From NCBI RefSeq assembly GCF_013166595.1, contig NZ_JABKKG010000001.1, forward strand, positions 62,001 through 126,000: a stretch of 64,000 nt of DNA. Direction: 5' to 3'. Source of the stretch: Palleniella intestinalis. Lineage in GTDB: Bacteria > Bacteroidota > Bacteroidia > Bacteroidales > Bacteroidaceae. The position numbers and the translations under genes were made by a program. Below, piece by piece: positions 8,934 through 16,778 of this stretch; within the stretch, counting starts at the first letter, position 1; every line of letters begins with the position of its first letter. The notes below the pieces were generated by a model that was not told where the DNA came from, did no database searches, and worked only from the letters and a program-made list of their open reading frames with translations.

Positions 8934-9824
8934 ATGAAACATTACTATAACAATACCCCACAGGATTATTCTTATATTCAGGTCGAGTATGAAGCTCCAC
9001 TGCTTGAGTATCTTTTGAAAAACGTGAAAATGTCACGCAATAAGATTAAGGATACTTTGCAGGGGAGGGGAATAAAAGTTGGTGGCAAGACTGTCACGCA
9101 GTTCGATTATCCATTAAAGCGTGGAATGAAACTCGCGATCTCAAAGTCGAAGCGCAATGACACATTCAAGTCAAAGTGGGTTAAAATAGTCTATGAAGAT
9201 CGCTATCTTATCGTTGTGGAGAAAATGCCGGGTATTCTTTCCATGGCAGGGGCACACACAACACTCAATGTAAAAACTGTCCTTGACGAATATTTCTGCA
9301 AAACAAGACAAAAGTGCCGTGCACATACTGTCCATCGCCTTGACCGTGATACAAGCGGATTGATGGTGTATGCAAAAGATATGGAGACTGAGCAGATACT
9401 TGAGCACAATTGGCATGATATTGTGTTTGACCGTAGGTATGTTGCTGTGGTATCCGGTGAGATGGAGGATGACCAAGGTACTGTTGCAAACTGGCTGAAG
9501 GACAACAAAGCATACGTAACTTACAGTTCTCCTGTAGACAATGGTGGAAAATATGCTGTGACACATTATCAGACATTGGCACGCACAACTGAGCATTCGC
9601 TTGTGGAATATAAATTGGAAACAGGACGCAAAAACCAGATTCGTGTCCATACAGCCGACCTTGGGCATCCTGTATGTGGAGATGTAAAGTATGGTAATGG
9701 GGATGATCCGTTGCACCGCCTGTGCCTGCATGCATATATGCTGTGTTTCTACCATCCTGTAACACGCGAACCAATGGAATTTACAACACCGATACCTTCC
9801 ACCTTCCGTAGGCTTTTTAAATAA
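8934..9824 (+). CDS. RluA family RNA pseudouridine synthase
   Basis: 296 residues. An N-terminal S4-like RNA-binding domain (about 20-85, LLKNVKMSRNKIKDTLQGRG) is joined to the RluA catalytic domain. The catalytic motif HRLDRDTSGLMVYAKD, whose second Asp attacks the uridine, is near residue 138. The second conserved segment, GRKNQIRVHTADLGHPVCGD, is near residue 233, followed by HAYMLCFYHPVT. Members isomerise uridine to pseudouridine in 23S rRNA or tRNA; which site cannot be told from sequence. It stands 57 bp after dihydroorotase on the same strand. Confidence 0.9.
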   Translation: MKHYYNNTPQDYSYIQVEYEAPLLEYLLKNVKMSRNKIKDTLQGRGIKVGGKTVTQFDYPLKRGMKLAISKSKRNDTFKSKWVKIVYEDRYLIVVEKMPGILSMAGAHTTLNVKTVLDEYFCKTRQKCRAHTVHRLDRDTSGLMVYAKDMETEQILEHNWHDIVFDRRYVAVVSGEMEDDQGTVANWLKDNKAYVTYSSPVDNGGKYAVTHYQTLARTTEHSLVEYKLETGRKNQIRVHTADLGHPVCGDVKYGNGDDPLHRLCLHAYMLCFYHPVTREPMEFTTPIPSTFRRLFK

Positions 9825-9918
9825 TTCTACCCATTAATACGATGTGTATATTTTGCTTCATAAATATGAATCTATAATATGCAGGAACAATCGAAACCAT
9901 AACATAGAATAATGTAAC

Positions 9919-10071
9919 ATGGAAAATTTAACATACTATGCCCTCTGCATTGTAGCCTTTATCATTGGTGTATGGCTTCTGAAAAGATGTGTTGGATGCC
10001 TGATACGTACAATCATAACAATCATCATTCTTGCAGGGTTGGCATACATTTATTTCAATTTCTACTCATGA
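9919..10071 (+). CDS. Small 50-residue membrane protein
   Basis: A complete short ORF begins MENLTYYALCIVAFIIGVWL and ends NFYS at a TGA (10069-10071). Two hydrophobic stretches (about residues 6-21 and 30-49) are separated by KRCVGCLIR, a short basic loop with a CVGC motif. It lies between the RluA-family gene and rpsP, where there is nothing else to explain the open frame. The strong hydrophobic pattern and a codon bias like the neighbours favour a real gene, but there is no clear ribosome site and no recognised family. Confidence 0.55.
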   Translation: MENLTYYALCIVAFIIGVWLLKRCVGCLIRTIITIIILAGLAYIYFNFYS

Positions 10072-10139
10072 AACTGCAAAAAAACATTAAATATAATGTT
10101 TCAGTAAACGATATGTAGTGTTAATTTGCTAAAAATGAG

Positions 10140-10147
10140 TAACTTTG
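10140..10147 (+). promoter_or_regulatory. -7 promoter element upstream of rpsP
   Basis: TAACTTTG at 10140-10147 matches the TAnnTTTG box; rpsP starts 80 bases further on, leaving a long untranslated leader. No convincing -33 TTTG is at the right spacing. Confidence 0.4.
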
Positions 10148-10227
10148 CATTCGCTTTCACGTGTTGGAAGCATATTATCTAATTATTAACCGTGGCACGT
10201 GTGCCGCACAAAACAATTATTTAACTC

Positions 10228-10752
10228 ATGGCAACAAAAATTCGCCTCCAGCGTGGTGGTCGTAAGGGCTACGCATTCTACAGTGTTGTAATCGCAGATT
10301 CACGTGCTCCACGTGACGGTCGTTTCATCGAGAAGCTTGGAACTTACAACCCAAACACAAACCCTGCAACTGTTGACATCAATTTCGAGCGTGCTCTCTA
10401 CTGGGTAGAGTGTGGTGCTCAGCCAACAGACACAGTACGCAACATCCTCAGCAAAGAGGGCGTTTACCTTATGAAGCACCTCAAAGGTGGTGTTAAGAAG
10501 GGCGCATTCGATGAGGCTGCTGTTCAGCAGAAGTTTGACGCTTGGAAGCAGGCTAAAGTAAACGGTATTGATGCTGCAAAGGCTGCTATTGCAAAGGCAA
10601 AGGAAGCTGCAAAAGCAACACAGCTTGCGGCTGAGAAAGCACAGAATGAAGCAAAGGCAAAGGCTGTAGCTGAAAAGAAGGCTGCCGCTGTTGCTGCACA
10701 GGCTGAGGCTGCAGCAGAAGAGACAGAGACAACAGAAGCTGCTGAGGCTTAA
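10228..10752 (+). CDS. rpsP: 30S ribosomal protein S16 with long C-terminal extension
   Basis: 174 residues, about twice the length of Escherichia coli S16 (82). Residues 1-85 are the S16 body ([39 protein letters not shown]), which binds 16S rRNA and helps assembly of the 30S subunit. From about residue 95 the chain becomes a highly charged Ala/Lys/Glu helix-forming tail ending in [11 protein letters not shown]. Longer S16 proteins are known in Bacteroidota. Codon use is strongly biased, as expected for a ribosomal gene. Hairpins follow directly downstream. Confidence 0.95.
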   Translation: MATKIRLQRGGRKGYAFYSVVIADSRAPRDGRFIEKLGTYNPNTNPATVDINFERALYWVECGAQPTDTVRNILSKEGVYLMKHLKGGVKKGAFDEAAVQQKFDAWKQAKVNGIDAAKAAIAKAKEAAKATQLAAEKAQNEAKAKAVAEKKAAAVAAQAEAAAEETETTEAAEA

Positions 10753-10783
10753 TTTCTTTTTCTTCTCAAAGACCGAAGAAATC

Positions 10784-10821
10784 TTTTGTCTGGAAATGCT
10801 TCTACAATTTCTCAGACAAAA
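10784..10821 (+). repeat. Inverted repeat just after rpsP
   Basis: TTTTGTCTG (10784-10792) and CAGACAAAA (10813-10821) form a 9-bp perfect stem with a 20-base loop. It precedes the main terminator by a few bases and may stabilise the rpsP mRNA end or act as a first termination point. Confidence 0.5.
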
Positions 10822-10825
10822 ACTT

Positions 10826-10873
10826 AAATCCGCACATATCTTATTTCACAATGGGATATGTGCGGATTTCTTT
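10826..10873 (+). terminator. Intrinsic terminator after rpsP
   Basis: A 15-bp perfect stem (10826-10840 with 10855-10869, AAATCCGCACATATC and complement) encloses a 14-base loop and is followed by CTTTT. It is a strong rho-independent terminator; the A-rich left flank means it could also work on the other strand. Confidence 0.85.
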
Positions 10874-11009
10874 TGTAGAGTATTATAAAGGAATTAGCGG
10901 ACTAATATTGGGGAATTACTTTACATTTAAGTTGTACTTGTACTAAGACGCAGTTGATTTTTAGTAATAAATTAGTTTCCAACAATTACTTACTATAAAC
11001 ATAATGACT

Positions 11010-11291
11010 CTATAGATTAAGGAGTTGTCGCAGGTCTTGAACATACCGTTCAAACGCTGTACGTCCATAATCTGTTACACGGCAGGTGGTTCGGGGCTTC
11101 TTTCCTGCAAACCCTTTCTCCAACGCAATGTATCCAGCGGAAGAAAGTTTATCAAGTTGCACACTGAGATTTCCGGCAGTAGAACCAGTTTTTTCTCTAA
11201 GATAAACGAAATCAGCTTCTTCCACATTCATAAGAATTGACATCACAGCCAATCGTAGTTGTGAGTGTAGCAATGGGTCAAGTTCTTTCAT
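11010..11291 (-). CDS. Winged-helix transcriptional regulator
   Basis: 93 residues, a single small winged-helix domain: recognition helix region STAGNLSVQLDKLSSAGYI (about 37-55) and a beta wing with KKPRTTCRVTDYGR (about 64-77). It resembles the HTH_27/MarR-like regulators that in Bacteroidota sit beside a membrane protein gene. It overlaps the upstream membrane protein gene by 14 bases and must be translated from the same message. The palindromes at 12034-12048 and 11953-11969 are its likely operators, implying autoregulation. No ligand-binding domain is present. Confidence 0.82.
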   Translation of the reverse strand: MKELDPLLHSQLRLAVMSILMNVEEADFVYLREKTGSTAGNLSVQLDKLSSAGYIALEKGFAGKKPRTTCRVTDYGRTAFERYVQDLRQLLNL

Positions 11292-11922
11292 TCTCTTTGC
11301 TTCTTTTAATTTTCTTGGCTATAATAAATGCAGGAACAATAAACATCAGAAGAAAACATAGCATGTAGAGTGGCACAACCCATGAATAAAGCAATGGGAT
11401 GCGGCAAAGAGTACAAATGATCATTGCTACTCCGGAAAAGATGGAGAACAGACCGCCAAACACATACGAGTTCTCTTTTAACAGTACACCGGTCATTGTT
11501 GCTCCAAAGCCTACAATGATAAAAGCGTAGAACAGCATGGCAATCCATGCTTGTGGATAGCCGCATTGATGGGCTATAAAGCAGCCAATACTAATGCCGA
11601 TAGCTATATAGCCTACTATTTGCCATAGTCTGTCTGTTGCATAATCAACATAGGTTTTGGCACTCTTTGTATCGGCAACCTTTGATGCAAGAACTATGTT
11701 TGCCGGAATTCCGATGATAGGAATGGCGAACCAAACAAAGTGAAACCAAGGATTATGCGTGGTAGTGATAAGAATCCACGTTGCGGCAGCAGTCGCAATA
11801 GTGACAACTGCCCACATAATCGAGATACGGAGATCGGACATCGCTACACGTTGCTTGGAGTTCTGAATCATGGAGGTAATCAGTTCCATACTTTCCTGTG
11901 GGGTGAGTTTCTTGTCGTTCAT
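11278..11922 (-). CDS. Uncharacterised membrane protein paired with a regulator
   Basis: About 214 residues from the ATG at 11922; a TTG two codons upstream is a less likely start. The N-terminal 35 residues are soluble and helical (KKLTPQESMELITSMIQNSKQRV), then about five or six hydrophobic segments follow, ending with a basic tail KKIKRSKENERT. I recognise no catalytic motif. The 14-base overlap with the downstream winged-helix regulator shows they form one unit. In such pairs the membrane protein may control or be controlled by the regulator, but the stimulus is unknown. Confidence 0.75.
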   Translation of the reverse strand: MNDKKLTPQESMELITSMIQNSKQRVAMSDLRISIMWAVVTIATAAATWILITTTHNPWFHFVWFAIPIIGIPANIVLASKVADTKSAKTYVDYATDRLWQIVGYIAIGISIGCFIAHQCGYPQAWIAMLFYAFIIVGFGATMTGVLLKENSYVFGGLFSIFSGVAMIICTLCRIPLLYSWVVPLYMLCFLLMFIVPAFIIAKKIKRSKENERT

Positions 11923-11952
11923 AATCAAGAGTTTTTGAGAGGTTTGTAATTA

Positions 11953-11969
11953 GGTTTATTTTATAAACC
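11953..11969 (-). promoter_or_regulatory. Palindromic operator in the 5' leader of the regulator operon
   Basis: GGTTTATTTTATAAACC is a perfect palindrome (7+3+7). It lies about 31 bases upstream of the ATG at 11922 and repeats the palindrome found inside the promoter 80 bp away. Confidence 0.7.
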
Positions 11970-12020
11970 ATAGTGTTCTGAAAAAAGAGCGGGCGCGCGC
12001 TGCCACTCTTAATTCTGCTG

Positions 12021-12052
12021 CAAAGATAATAAAGTTTATTTTATAAACCAAA
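12021..12052 (-). promoter_or_regulatory. Promoter of the regulator/membrane operon with operator in its spacer
   Basis: On the minus strand TTTG (12052-12049), 20 bases and TATCTTTG (12028-12021) give a full consensus promoter. The palindrome GTTTATTTTATAAAC (12034-12048) fills most of the spacer, so a bound dimer would block RNA polymerase. Transcription would start about 90 bases before the ATG. Between this and the second palindrome is a GC-rich stretch (GCGGGCGCGCGC) flanked by AAGAG/CTCTT that could fold in the leader. Confidence 0.72.
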
Positions 12053-12304
12053 TTATTTTATAGAAAAATTACAAAAACTTTTATCCTACATAACAATCGT
12101 TTATAATAGTAACATATATAAGTTAATCCACAAAATTAAAATGATATTATCTTCCAATCGTTATGTATGGGCTTGTCTTTCGCCTTCTCTGCTTGTTCTT
12201 GTGGGCGGAAGACCATAGGCATAATCGGTGATGTATCCTATATTCCTTCTTCAACTTACACTTTTCCCTCAAAATAACAGCACAGATAATGCATTTGTGG
12301 ACTA

Positions 12305-12345
12305 ACTTAGAAAGAAGCAGGTTCCGTCTCACGACGAAACCTGCT
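12305..12345 (-). terminator. Second hairpin after the rnf operon
   Basis: AGCAGGTT (12316-12323) pairs with AACCTGCT (12338-12345), with an inner CGT/ACG extension and a 6-base loop. On the minus strand it is followed by TCTTTCT. It backs up the hairpin immediately after rnfA. Between 12054 and 12300 I see no gene; a short ORF there has no recognisable character. Confidence 0.6.
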
Positions 12346-12359
12346 AACAACACAAACAC

Positions 12360-12398
12360 AAAATAGGCTCTCATGGACAATCCCGTCAAGCCTATTTT
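12360..12398 (-). terminator. Terminator directly after rnfA
   Basis: AAAATAGGCT (12360-12369) and AGCCTATTTT (12389-12398) form a 10-bp perfect stem beginning 8 bases after the rnfA stop; the minus strand continues TTTTGTGTTTG. Confidence 0.72.
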
Positions 12399-12405
12399 AT
12401 TATCT

Positions 12406-13008
12406 TTAGTTGAGTCCGAAAAGAACTTTCAGACCACCATCTACACCAGAGAAGCCCATAAAAGAGAGGGCGAGCAAAGATGCTGTAATGAGAGTTATAG
12501 AAACTCCTTTCACTCCCTTTGGAATATTTGCAAACTCCTGCTGCTCACGAAGTCCTGCAAAGAGAATCAGGGCAAGACCAAAGCCTAATGCTGATGCGAT
12601 TGCATAGTCGATAGACATGAGGAGTGAGTAGTCCTTCTGGATTACAGAGATTGCCACACCGAGTACGGCACAGTTTGTTGTGATCAGAGGGAGGAACACG
12701 CCGAGAGCCTGATAGAGTGGAGGGGAAACTTTCTTAAGAACAATGTCCACCATCTGCACAAGAGCAGCGATTACAAGGATGAATGAAAGTGTCTGGAGAT
12801 AACCAAGCCCGAATGGATTGAGTACAAACATCTGAAGACACCATGTCACCAAAGTAGCAACGAACATGACTGCGGCAACCGCTCCGGACATGCCCAATGC
12901 TGTACTGACTTTCTGGCTGACACCAAGGAATGGGCAGATGCCGAGAAACTGTGACAGGACGATATTGTTAACGAATATCGCTGCAATAAATACCAATATA
13001 TATTCCAT
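12406..13008 (-). CDS. rnfA: Rnf electron transport complex subunit A
   Basis: 200 residues with six membrane helices, paralogous to RnfE. RnfA and RnfE form the inverted membrane pair that holds a [2Fe-2S] cluster and forms part of the ion path of the Rnf complex, which couples ferredoxin:NAD+ electron transfer to Na+ or H+ transport. The start EYILVFIAAIFVNNIVLSQFLGICPFLGVS is typical, with the conserved Cys in GICPFLG and a second in TTNCAVLG. It ends the operon, 2 bases after rnfE, and is followed by two hairpins. Confidence 0.96.
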   Translation of the reverse strand: MEYILVFIAAIFVNNIVLSQFLGICPFLGVSQKVSTALGMSGAVAAVMFVATLVTWCLQMFVLNPFGLGYLQTLSFILVIAALVQMVDIVLKKVSPPLYQALGVFLPLITTNCAVLGVAISVIQKDYSLLMSIDYAIASALGFGLALILFAGLREQQEFANIPKGVKGVSITLITASLLALSFMGFSGVDGGLKVLFGLN

Positions 13009-13010
13009 AG

Positions 13011-13595
13011 TTAAGCCTTCTTGAATTTGTTAATGACTGCGATGATATAGCCCAGTGTGAGGAATGCTCCCGGAGGCAGGACGAAAATCAACATAGAATA
13101 CTCGGAAGGAATGAGTTCAAGTCCAAACACAGTACCGTTGCCGAGAAGTTCACGGCAGATACCGAGTATTGTTAGACCGATTGTAAAACCAAGTCCGATG
13201 CCTATACCGTCAAGGGCAGAGTCAAGAGCATTGTTCTTGCATGCGAAAGATTCTGCGCGACCGAGAATGATACAGTTCACCACGATAAGTGGGATAAAGA
13301 GTCCGAGAGATTTGTTCACTTCCGGAGCGTACGCTGCGAGACAGAACTGCACAATGGTCACGAGTGTGGCGATTACAACAATGTACACAGGGATATGCAC
13401 CATATCCGGAGTGAGTTTCTTGATGAGAGAGATTACAATGTTCGAGCAAATAAGCACAACCATTGTGGCAAGTCCCATCATCATACCGTTTATGGCACTT
13501 GTGGTAGTGGCCAAGGTAGGACACATACCAAGCATCAGCACAAAGGTAGGATTCTCCTTTACGATGCCGTTAATGATAATTCCAATTTTTGACAT
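13011..13595 (-). CDS. rnfE: Rnf electron transport complex subunit E
   Basis: 194 residues, six membrane helices, homologous to RnfA with inverted topology. The cluster-binding cysteines are in MLGMCPTLATTTS and VVNCIILGRAESFA. With RnfA it forms the membrane core of the complex. It is encoded between rnfG (14-base gap) and rnfA. An AGGAGGAA-like ribosome site precedes the ATG (complement of TTCCTCCTT at 13601-13609), one of several strong ribosome sites in this operon, which is unusual for the phylum. Confidence 0.96.
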   Translation of the reverse strand: MSKIGIIINGIVKENPTFVLMLGMCPTLATTTSAINGMMMGLATMVVLICSNIVISLIKKLTPDMVHIPVYIVVIATLVTIVQFCLAAYAPEVNKSLGLFIPLIVVNCIILGRAESFACKNNALDSALDGIGIGLGFTIGLTILGICRELLGNGTVFGLELIPSEYSMLIFVLPPGAFLTLGYIIAVINKFKKA

Positions 13596-13609
13596 AATGT
13601 GTTCCTCCT

Positions 13610-14179
13610 TTATTTGTTTTCCTTAAATGTGTTGAACGCCTGCTGTACAGCGCGCAGGAAAGAACGAGATGTGATTGTTGATGCTGTTATAGCGTCAATG
13701 TCACCGCCATCCTTTGATACTGTGAGGTCGCTCTCTGCCGGATTCTTGCCAACAATGCATCCCGGCTGATCCTTCTGGAACCAGTCTGAAGCCTTTGCAC
13801 CAAGTCCCGGAGTCTCAGCATGTTCAAGGACAGTGTAACCAAGGATTACACCATTCTCATCAAAGCCGACAAGAACCTTAAGGTTACCACCGAAACCATT
13901 AGGGTCAGTAGATTGCACTGCTGTTCCCTTGTCTGTTGTGTAGATGACAAAAACCAGATCCTTGCCGTCAATGTTGCGTGTAACCTCTTTTGTATCCTGT
14001 ACAGTCACCTGGTCAGCAGCAAGAACAGACTTGATACCGTCAGCAAGAGTTTTCTCAGCCTGCTTGTCAATGGCAGGCTTTGTCGCCTGATTGACAAATG
14101 CGAGGAGACCGCCACAGATGACTGCCACAGCTACGAGGACAATCACCATATTCTGAAGATTTGATTTTAGTTTTTCCAT
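13610..14179 (-). CDS. rnfG: Rnf electron transport complex subunit G (FMN-binding)
   Basis: 189 residues. One N-terminal membrane helix (about 9-29) anchors a periplasmic FMN-binding domain. The flavin is attached covalently through phosphate to a threonine near the C-terminus; the segment DAITASTITSRSF (about residues 160-172) holds the attachment site, and GLGAKASDWF is also conserved. RnfG passes electrons between RnfD and the rest of the complex. It stands 15 bp downstream of rnfD, with a strong AGGAGG-like ribosome site. Confidence 0.95.
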   Translation of the reverse strand: MEKLKSNLQNMVIVLVAVAVICGGLLAFVNQATKPAIDKQAEKTLADGIKSVLAADQVTVQDTKEVTRNIDGKDLVFVIYTTDKGTAVQSTDPNGFGGNLKVLVGFDENGVILGYTVLEHAETPGLGAKASDWFQKDQPGCIVGKNPAESDLTVSKDGGDIDAITASTITSRSFLRAVQQAFNTFKENK

Positions 14180-14194
14180 ATCTTTGCCTCCTGT

Positions 14195-15193
14195 TTATTT
14201 GTTAGCCGGAACCTCTCCAAAACGCTTTGGTTTGGTGTACATATTAATGAGTGGTGTGAATGCGTTCATGATAAGGATTGCGAAAGACATTCCTTCCGGA
14301 TAAGCACCCCAGTTACGTATGATAACTGTCAGGACGCCGATTGACACACCATAGATAATCTGGCCTTTCGCACACATTGGAGATGTGACATAGTCTGTCG
14401 CCATGAATATTGCACCCAGCATAAGACCACCTGCGAAAAGCACTTGGAACGGATTAGCATAAGTATTGCAGTCACAAAGCCAAAGAAGGCCGGCAAGTAC
14501 GAATACTGTGCCAATGATTGATACAGGTATGTGCCAAGTGATGATTTTCTTCCAAAGGAGATAGACAAGTCCGAGGAGGAGTGCCAATGCACAAATCTCA
14601 CCGATTGTTCCGGCACCGGCTGTTGCATTACCGAGGAACATGTCTGTTGCAGAAGGAAGCTGCTCCAATGCCGAAGCATCACCTTTTATCGCCTGCTTCA
14701 TGAGTGCGAGAGGGGTTGCGCCTGTTTCTGCATCAAGGTAGCTTGTCATCTGTCCCTGAAGCGGCCATGATGTCATTGCGGTAGGGAAGCTGACCAGCAG
14801 GAAGCAACGTCCTACAAGTGCAGGGTTGAAAGGATTCTGTCCAAGCCCGCCGAATGTCATCTTGCCTACTCCGATAGCGATGAGCGCGCCAACGATAATC
14901 ATCCATATTGGAAGGTTGCTCGGCAGGTTCATACCCAACAGAAGTCCGGTGAGAGCGGCAGAACCGTCGCATACAGTCATACGTTCCTGCTTCAGAATGA
15001 ATTTGCTTATTGCCCATTCAAAGAATACACAGGCAATAACGCTTGTGGCACACACAATGGCAGAACCAAGCCCGAAATAGTAGAAGCTGACGAGAAGAGC
15101 AGGAACAAGTGCGATGATTACACCGTACATATTCTTGCTCACACTGTCATTTCCGTGTGCATGCGGAGAAAATGAAACTATAAGATTTCCCAT
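14195..15193 (-). CDS. rnfD: Rnf electron transport complex subunit D
   Basis: 332 residues, an integral membrane protein of the NqrB/RnfD family with nine or ten helices. The covalent FMN motif is visible as ETGATPLALMKQ near residue 158; the threonine in GATP carries the flavin. The N-terminus (SPHAHGNDSVSKNMYGVIIALVPAL) and FGGLGQNPFNPALVGRCFL are family signatures. It is the second flavin subunit of the Na+/H+-translocating path. It is encoded 25 bp after rnfC. Confidence 0.96.
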   Translation of the reverse strand: MGNLIVSFSPHAHGNDSVSKNMYGVIIALVPALLVSFYYFGLGSAIVCATSVIACVFFEWAISKFILKQERMTVCDGSAALTGLLLGMNLPSNLPIWMIIVGALIAIGVGKMTFGGLGQNPFNPALVGRCFLLVSFPTAMTSWPLQGQMTSYLDAETGATPLALMKQAIKGDASALEQLPSATDMFLGNATAGAGTIGEICALALLLGLVYLLWKKIITWHIPVSIIGTVFVLAGLLWLCDCNTYANPFQVLFAGGLMLGAIFMATDYVTSPMCAKGQIIYGVSIGVLTVIIRNWGAYPEGMSFAILIMNAFTPLINMYTKPKRFGEVPANK

Positions 15194-15218
15194 TTTATTA
15201 TTTTAATTTATAAGGGAT

Positions 15219-16760
15219 TTAAATTGATTTAAGTGATTTCATGTCAGCCGGTTTGCATCCTGCCGGTAAGTTTACAGGCTTGTTTGCCGGTTTTACTGTC
15301 GGTATTGCAGTAGGAACGAATGGTTTGTCAGCAGTAGACATAGGCTTTGCCGTTCCCTTTCCTGCCGGTGCCGGTGCACTGCCACTCTTTGCCGGTGCAG
15401 GAGCCGGTGCTGCATTGCGTGAGCGTATGATGCCCATTACCGTAGACTTTCCGACACGTATGTTGTCAAGGAGAGGACGATGAGAAGGGCATGTAAACTG
15501 GCAAGAACCACATTCGATACAAGATGTAATCATCTCTGCTTCAACCTTATCCCACATCTTCTTTGAAGAACAAGTTGCAAGGAGGTAAGGCTCAAGACCC
15601 ATAGGACAAGCACCTACACATTTTGCGCAGCGGATACAAGGGTCTGCCTCCTTGCGCTTAGCGTCAGCATCAGTGAGGACAGTGATACAGTTCTGACCTT
15701 TTCCTACTGTAACATCGAGTGTATTGACGGCACGTCCCATCATAGGACCACCCGCAAGAACCTTGTTGTCACCTGCCGGCATGCCACCACACAGATCTAT
15801 AAGCTCTTGGAACGATGTGCCCATACGTACAACGAAGTTGGAAGGAGTCTTTATCTGTTTGCCGGTAACGGTTGTATAACGCTCAAAGAGAGGCTTATTC
15901 TTCATTACTGCCTCATATACAGCATAAGCAGTCGCAGCGTTCTGTACGATTGCACCTACATTGACAGGTATTGCCGGAGGTGCCGGAACCTGACGGCGTA
16001 TGACAGCATCGACAAGCTGTTTCTCGCCACCCTGTGGATATTTCTTTGCAAGAGGCACAACCTCTATGTTGGTGATATTCTTCTCCGCAATCTTCTCTGC
16101 TATGAGTTTTATTGCAGCAGGCTTGTTCTCCTCAATGCCGATATATCCTTGATTCACTTTCGCGCCCTTCATGAGAATTTTCACGCCCTCAATGAGTTCG
16201 TCCGCTTTCTCAAGCATAAGGCGGTAGTCAGAAGTGATATAGGGCTCACACTCCACACCATTGATTATTATGCATTCTGCTTTTGCAGTAGGTGGGGGGC
16301 AAAGTTTGATGAATGTAGGGAAACAAGCGCCACCCATACCCACAATACCTGCATTCTTGATGCGGTTGACAATTTCCTCAGGTGTAAGTTCCGGATGAGC
16401 TTCCAGTGTCTCCAGCTTCTCCGAACGGTCAATTGTTGGTTCCCATTCGTCACCCTCAACCTTTATATATACAGCAGGTCTGTTTGCTCCTACGGCATCG
16501 ACAGCCTCACCAACCTTTGTCACAGTTCCGGAAACAGAGCTGTGGACAGGAGCACTGACGAAGCCACCGGCCTCGGCAATCAGTGTTCCGACCTTGACCT
16601 TGTCACCTTCTTTGACAACAGGTTTTGCAGGAGCTCCGATATGCTGTGTCATCAGCAATACAGCCTGCTTAGGAAGTGGAGCAGGCTTTGTAACGGCGTC
16701 ATTGCTCAGTTTGTTCTCTTCCGGATGGACGCCACCAAGTCTAAAAGTACGTACTTTCAT
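15219..16760 (-). CDS. rnfC: Rnf electron transport complex subunit C
   Basis: 513 residues. This cytosolic subunit binds NADH and FMN and carries two [4Fe-4S] clusters. Order: N-terminal barrel-sandwich domain (residues 1-110), Rossmann-like NADH/FMN domain (130-350, with GMGGACFPTFIKL and the acidic GVECEPYITSDYRL), then two ferredoxin motifs CIRCAKCVGACP and CIECGSCQFTCP (about 375-430). The last 85 residues are an Ala/Pro/Lys-rich linker that ends in KPFVPTAIPTVKP and PAGCKPADMKSLKSI. That final block of about 34 residues is nearly repeated at the end of RnfB. The gene is 18 bp after rnfB. Confidence 0.96.
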   Translation of the reverse strand: MKVRTFRLGGVHPEENKLSNDAVTKPAPLPKQAVLLMTQHIGAPAKPVVKEGDKVKVGTLIAEAGGFVSAPVHSSVSGTVTKVGEAVDAVGANRPAVYIKVEGDEWEPTIDRSEKLETLEAHPELTPEEIVNRIKNAGIVGMGGACFPTFIKLCPPPTAKAECIIINGVECEPYITSDYRLMLEKADELIEGVKILMKGAKVNQGYIGIEENKPAAIKLIAEKIAEKNITNIEVVPLAKKYPQGGEKQLVDAVIRRQVPAPPAIPVNVGAIVQNAATAYAVYEAVMKNKPLFERYTTVTGKQIKTPSNFVVRMGTSFQELIDLCGGMPAGDNKVLAGGPMMGRAVNTLDVTVGKGQNCITVLTDADAKRKEADPCIRCAKCVGACPMGLEPYLLATCSSKKMWDKVEAEMITSCIECGSCQFTCPSHRPLLDNIRVGKSTVMGIIRSRNAAPAPAPAKSGSAPAPAGKGTAKPMSTADKPFVPTAIPTVKPANKPVNLPAGCKPADMKSLKSI

Positions 16761-16778
16761 TTGCTATACCTCCTTGAA

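Noticed and set aside
12147..12389. An 80-codon minus-strand frame between the regulator operon and rnfA
   Set aside because: It overlaps both terminator hairpins, has no recognisable motif and no ribosome site; it is most likely chance.
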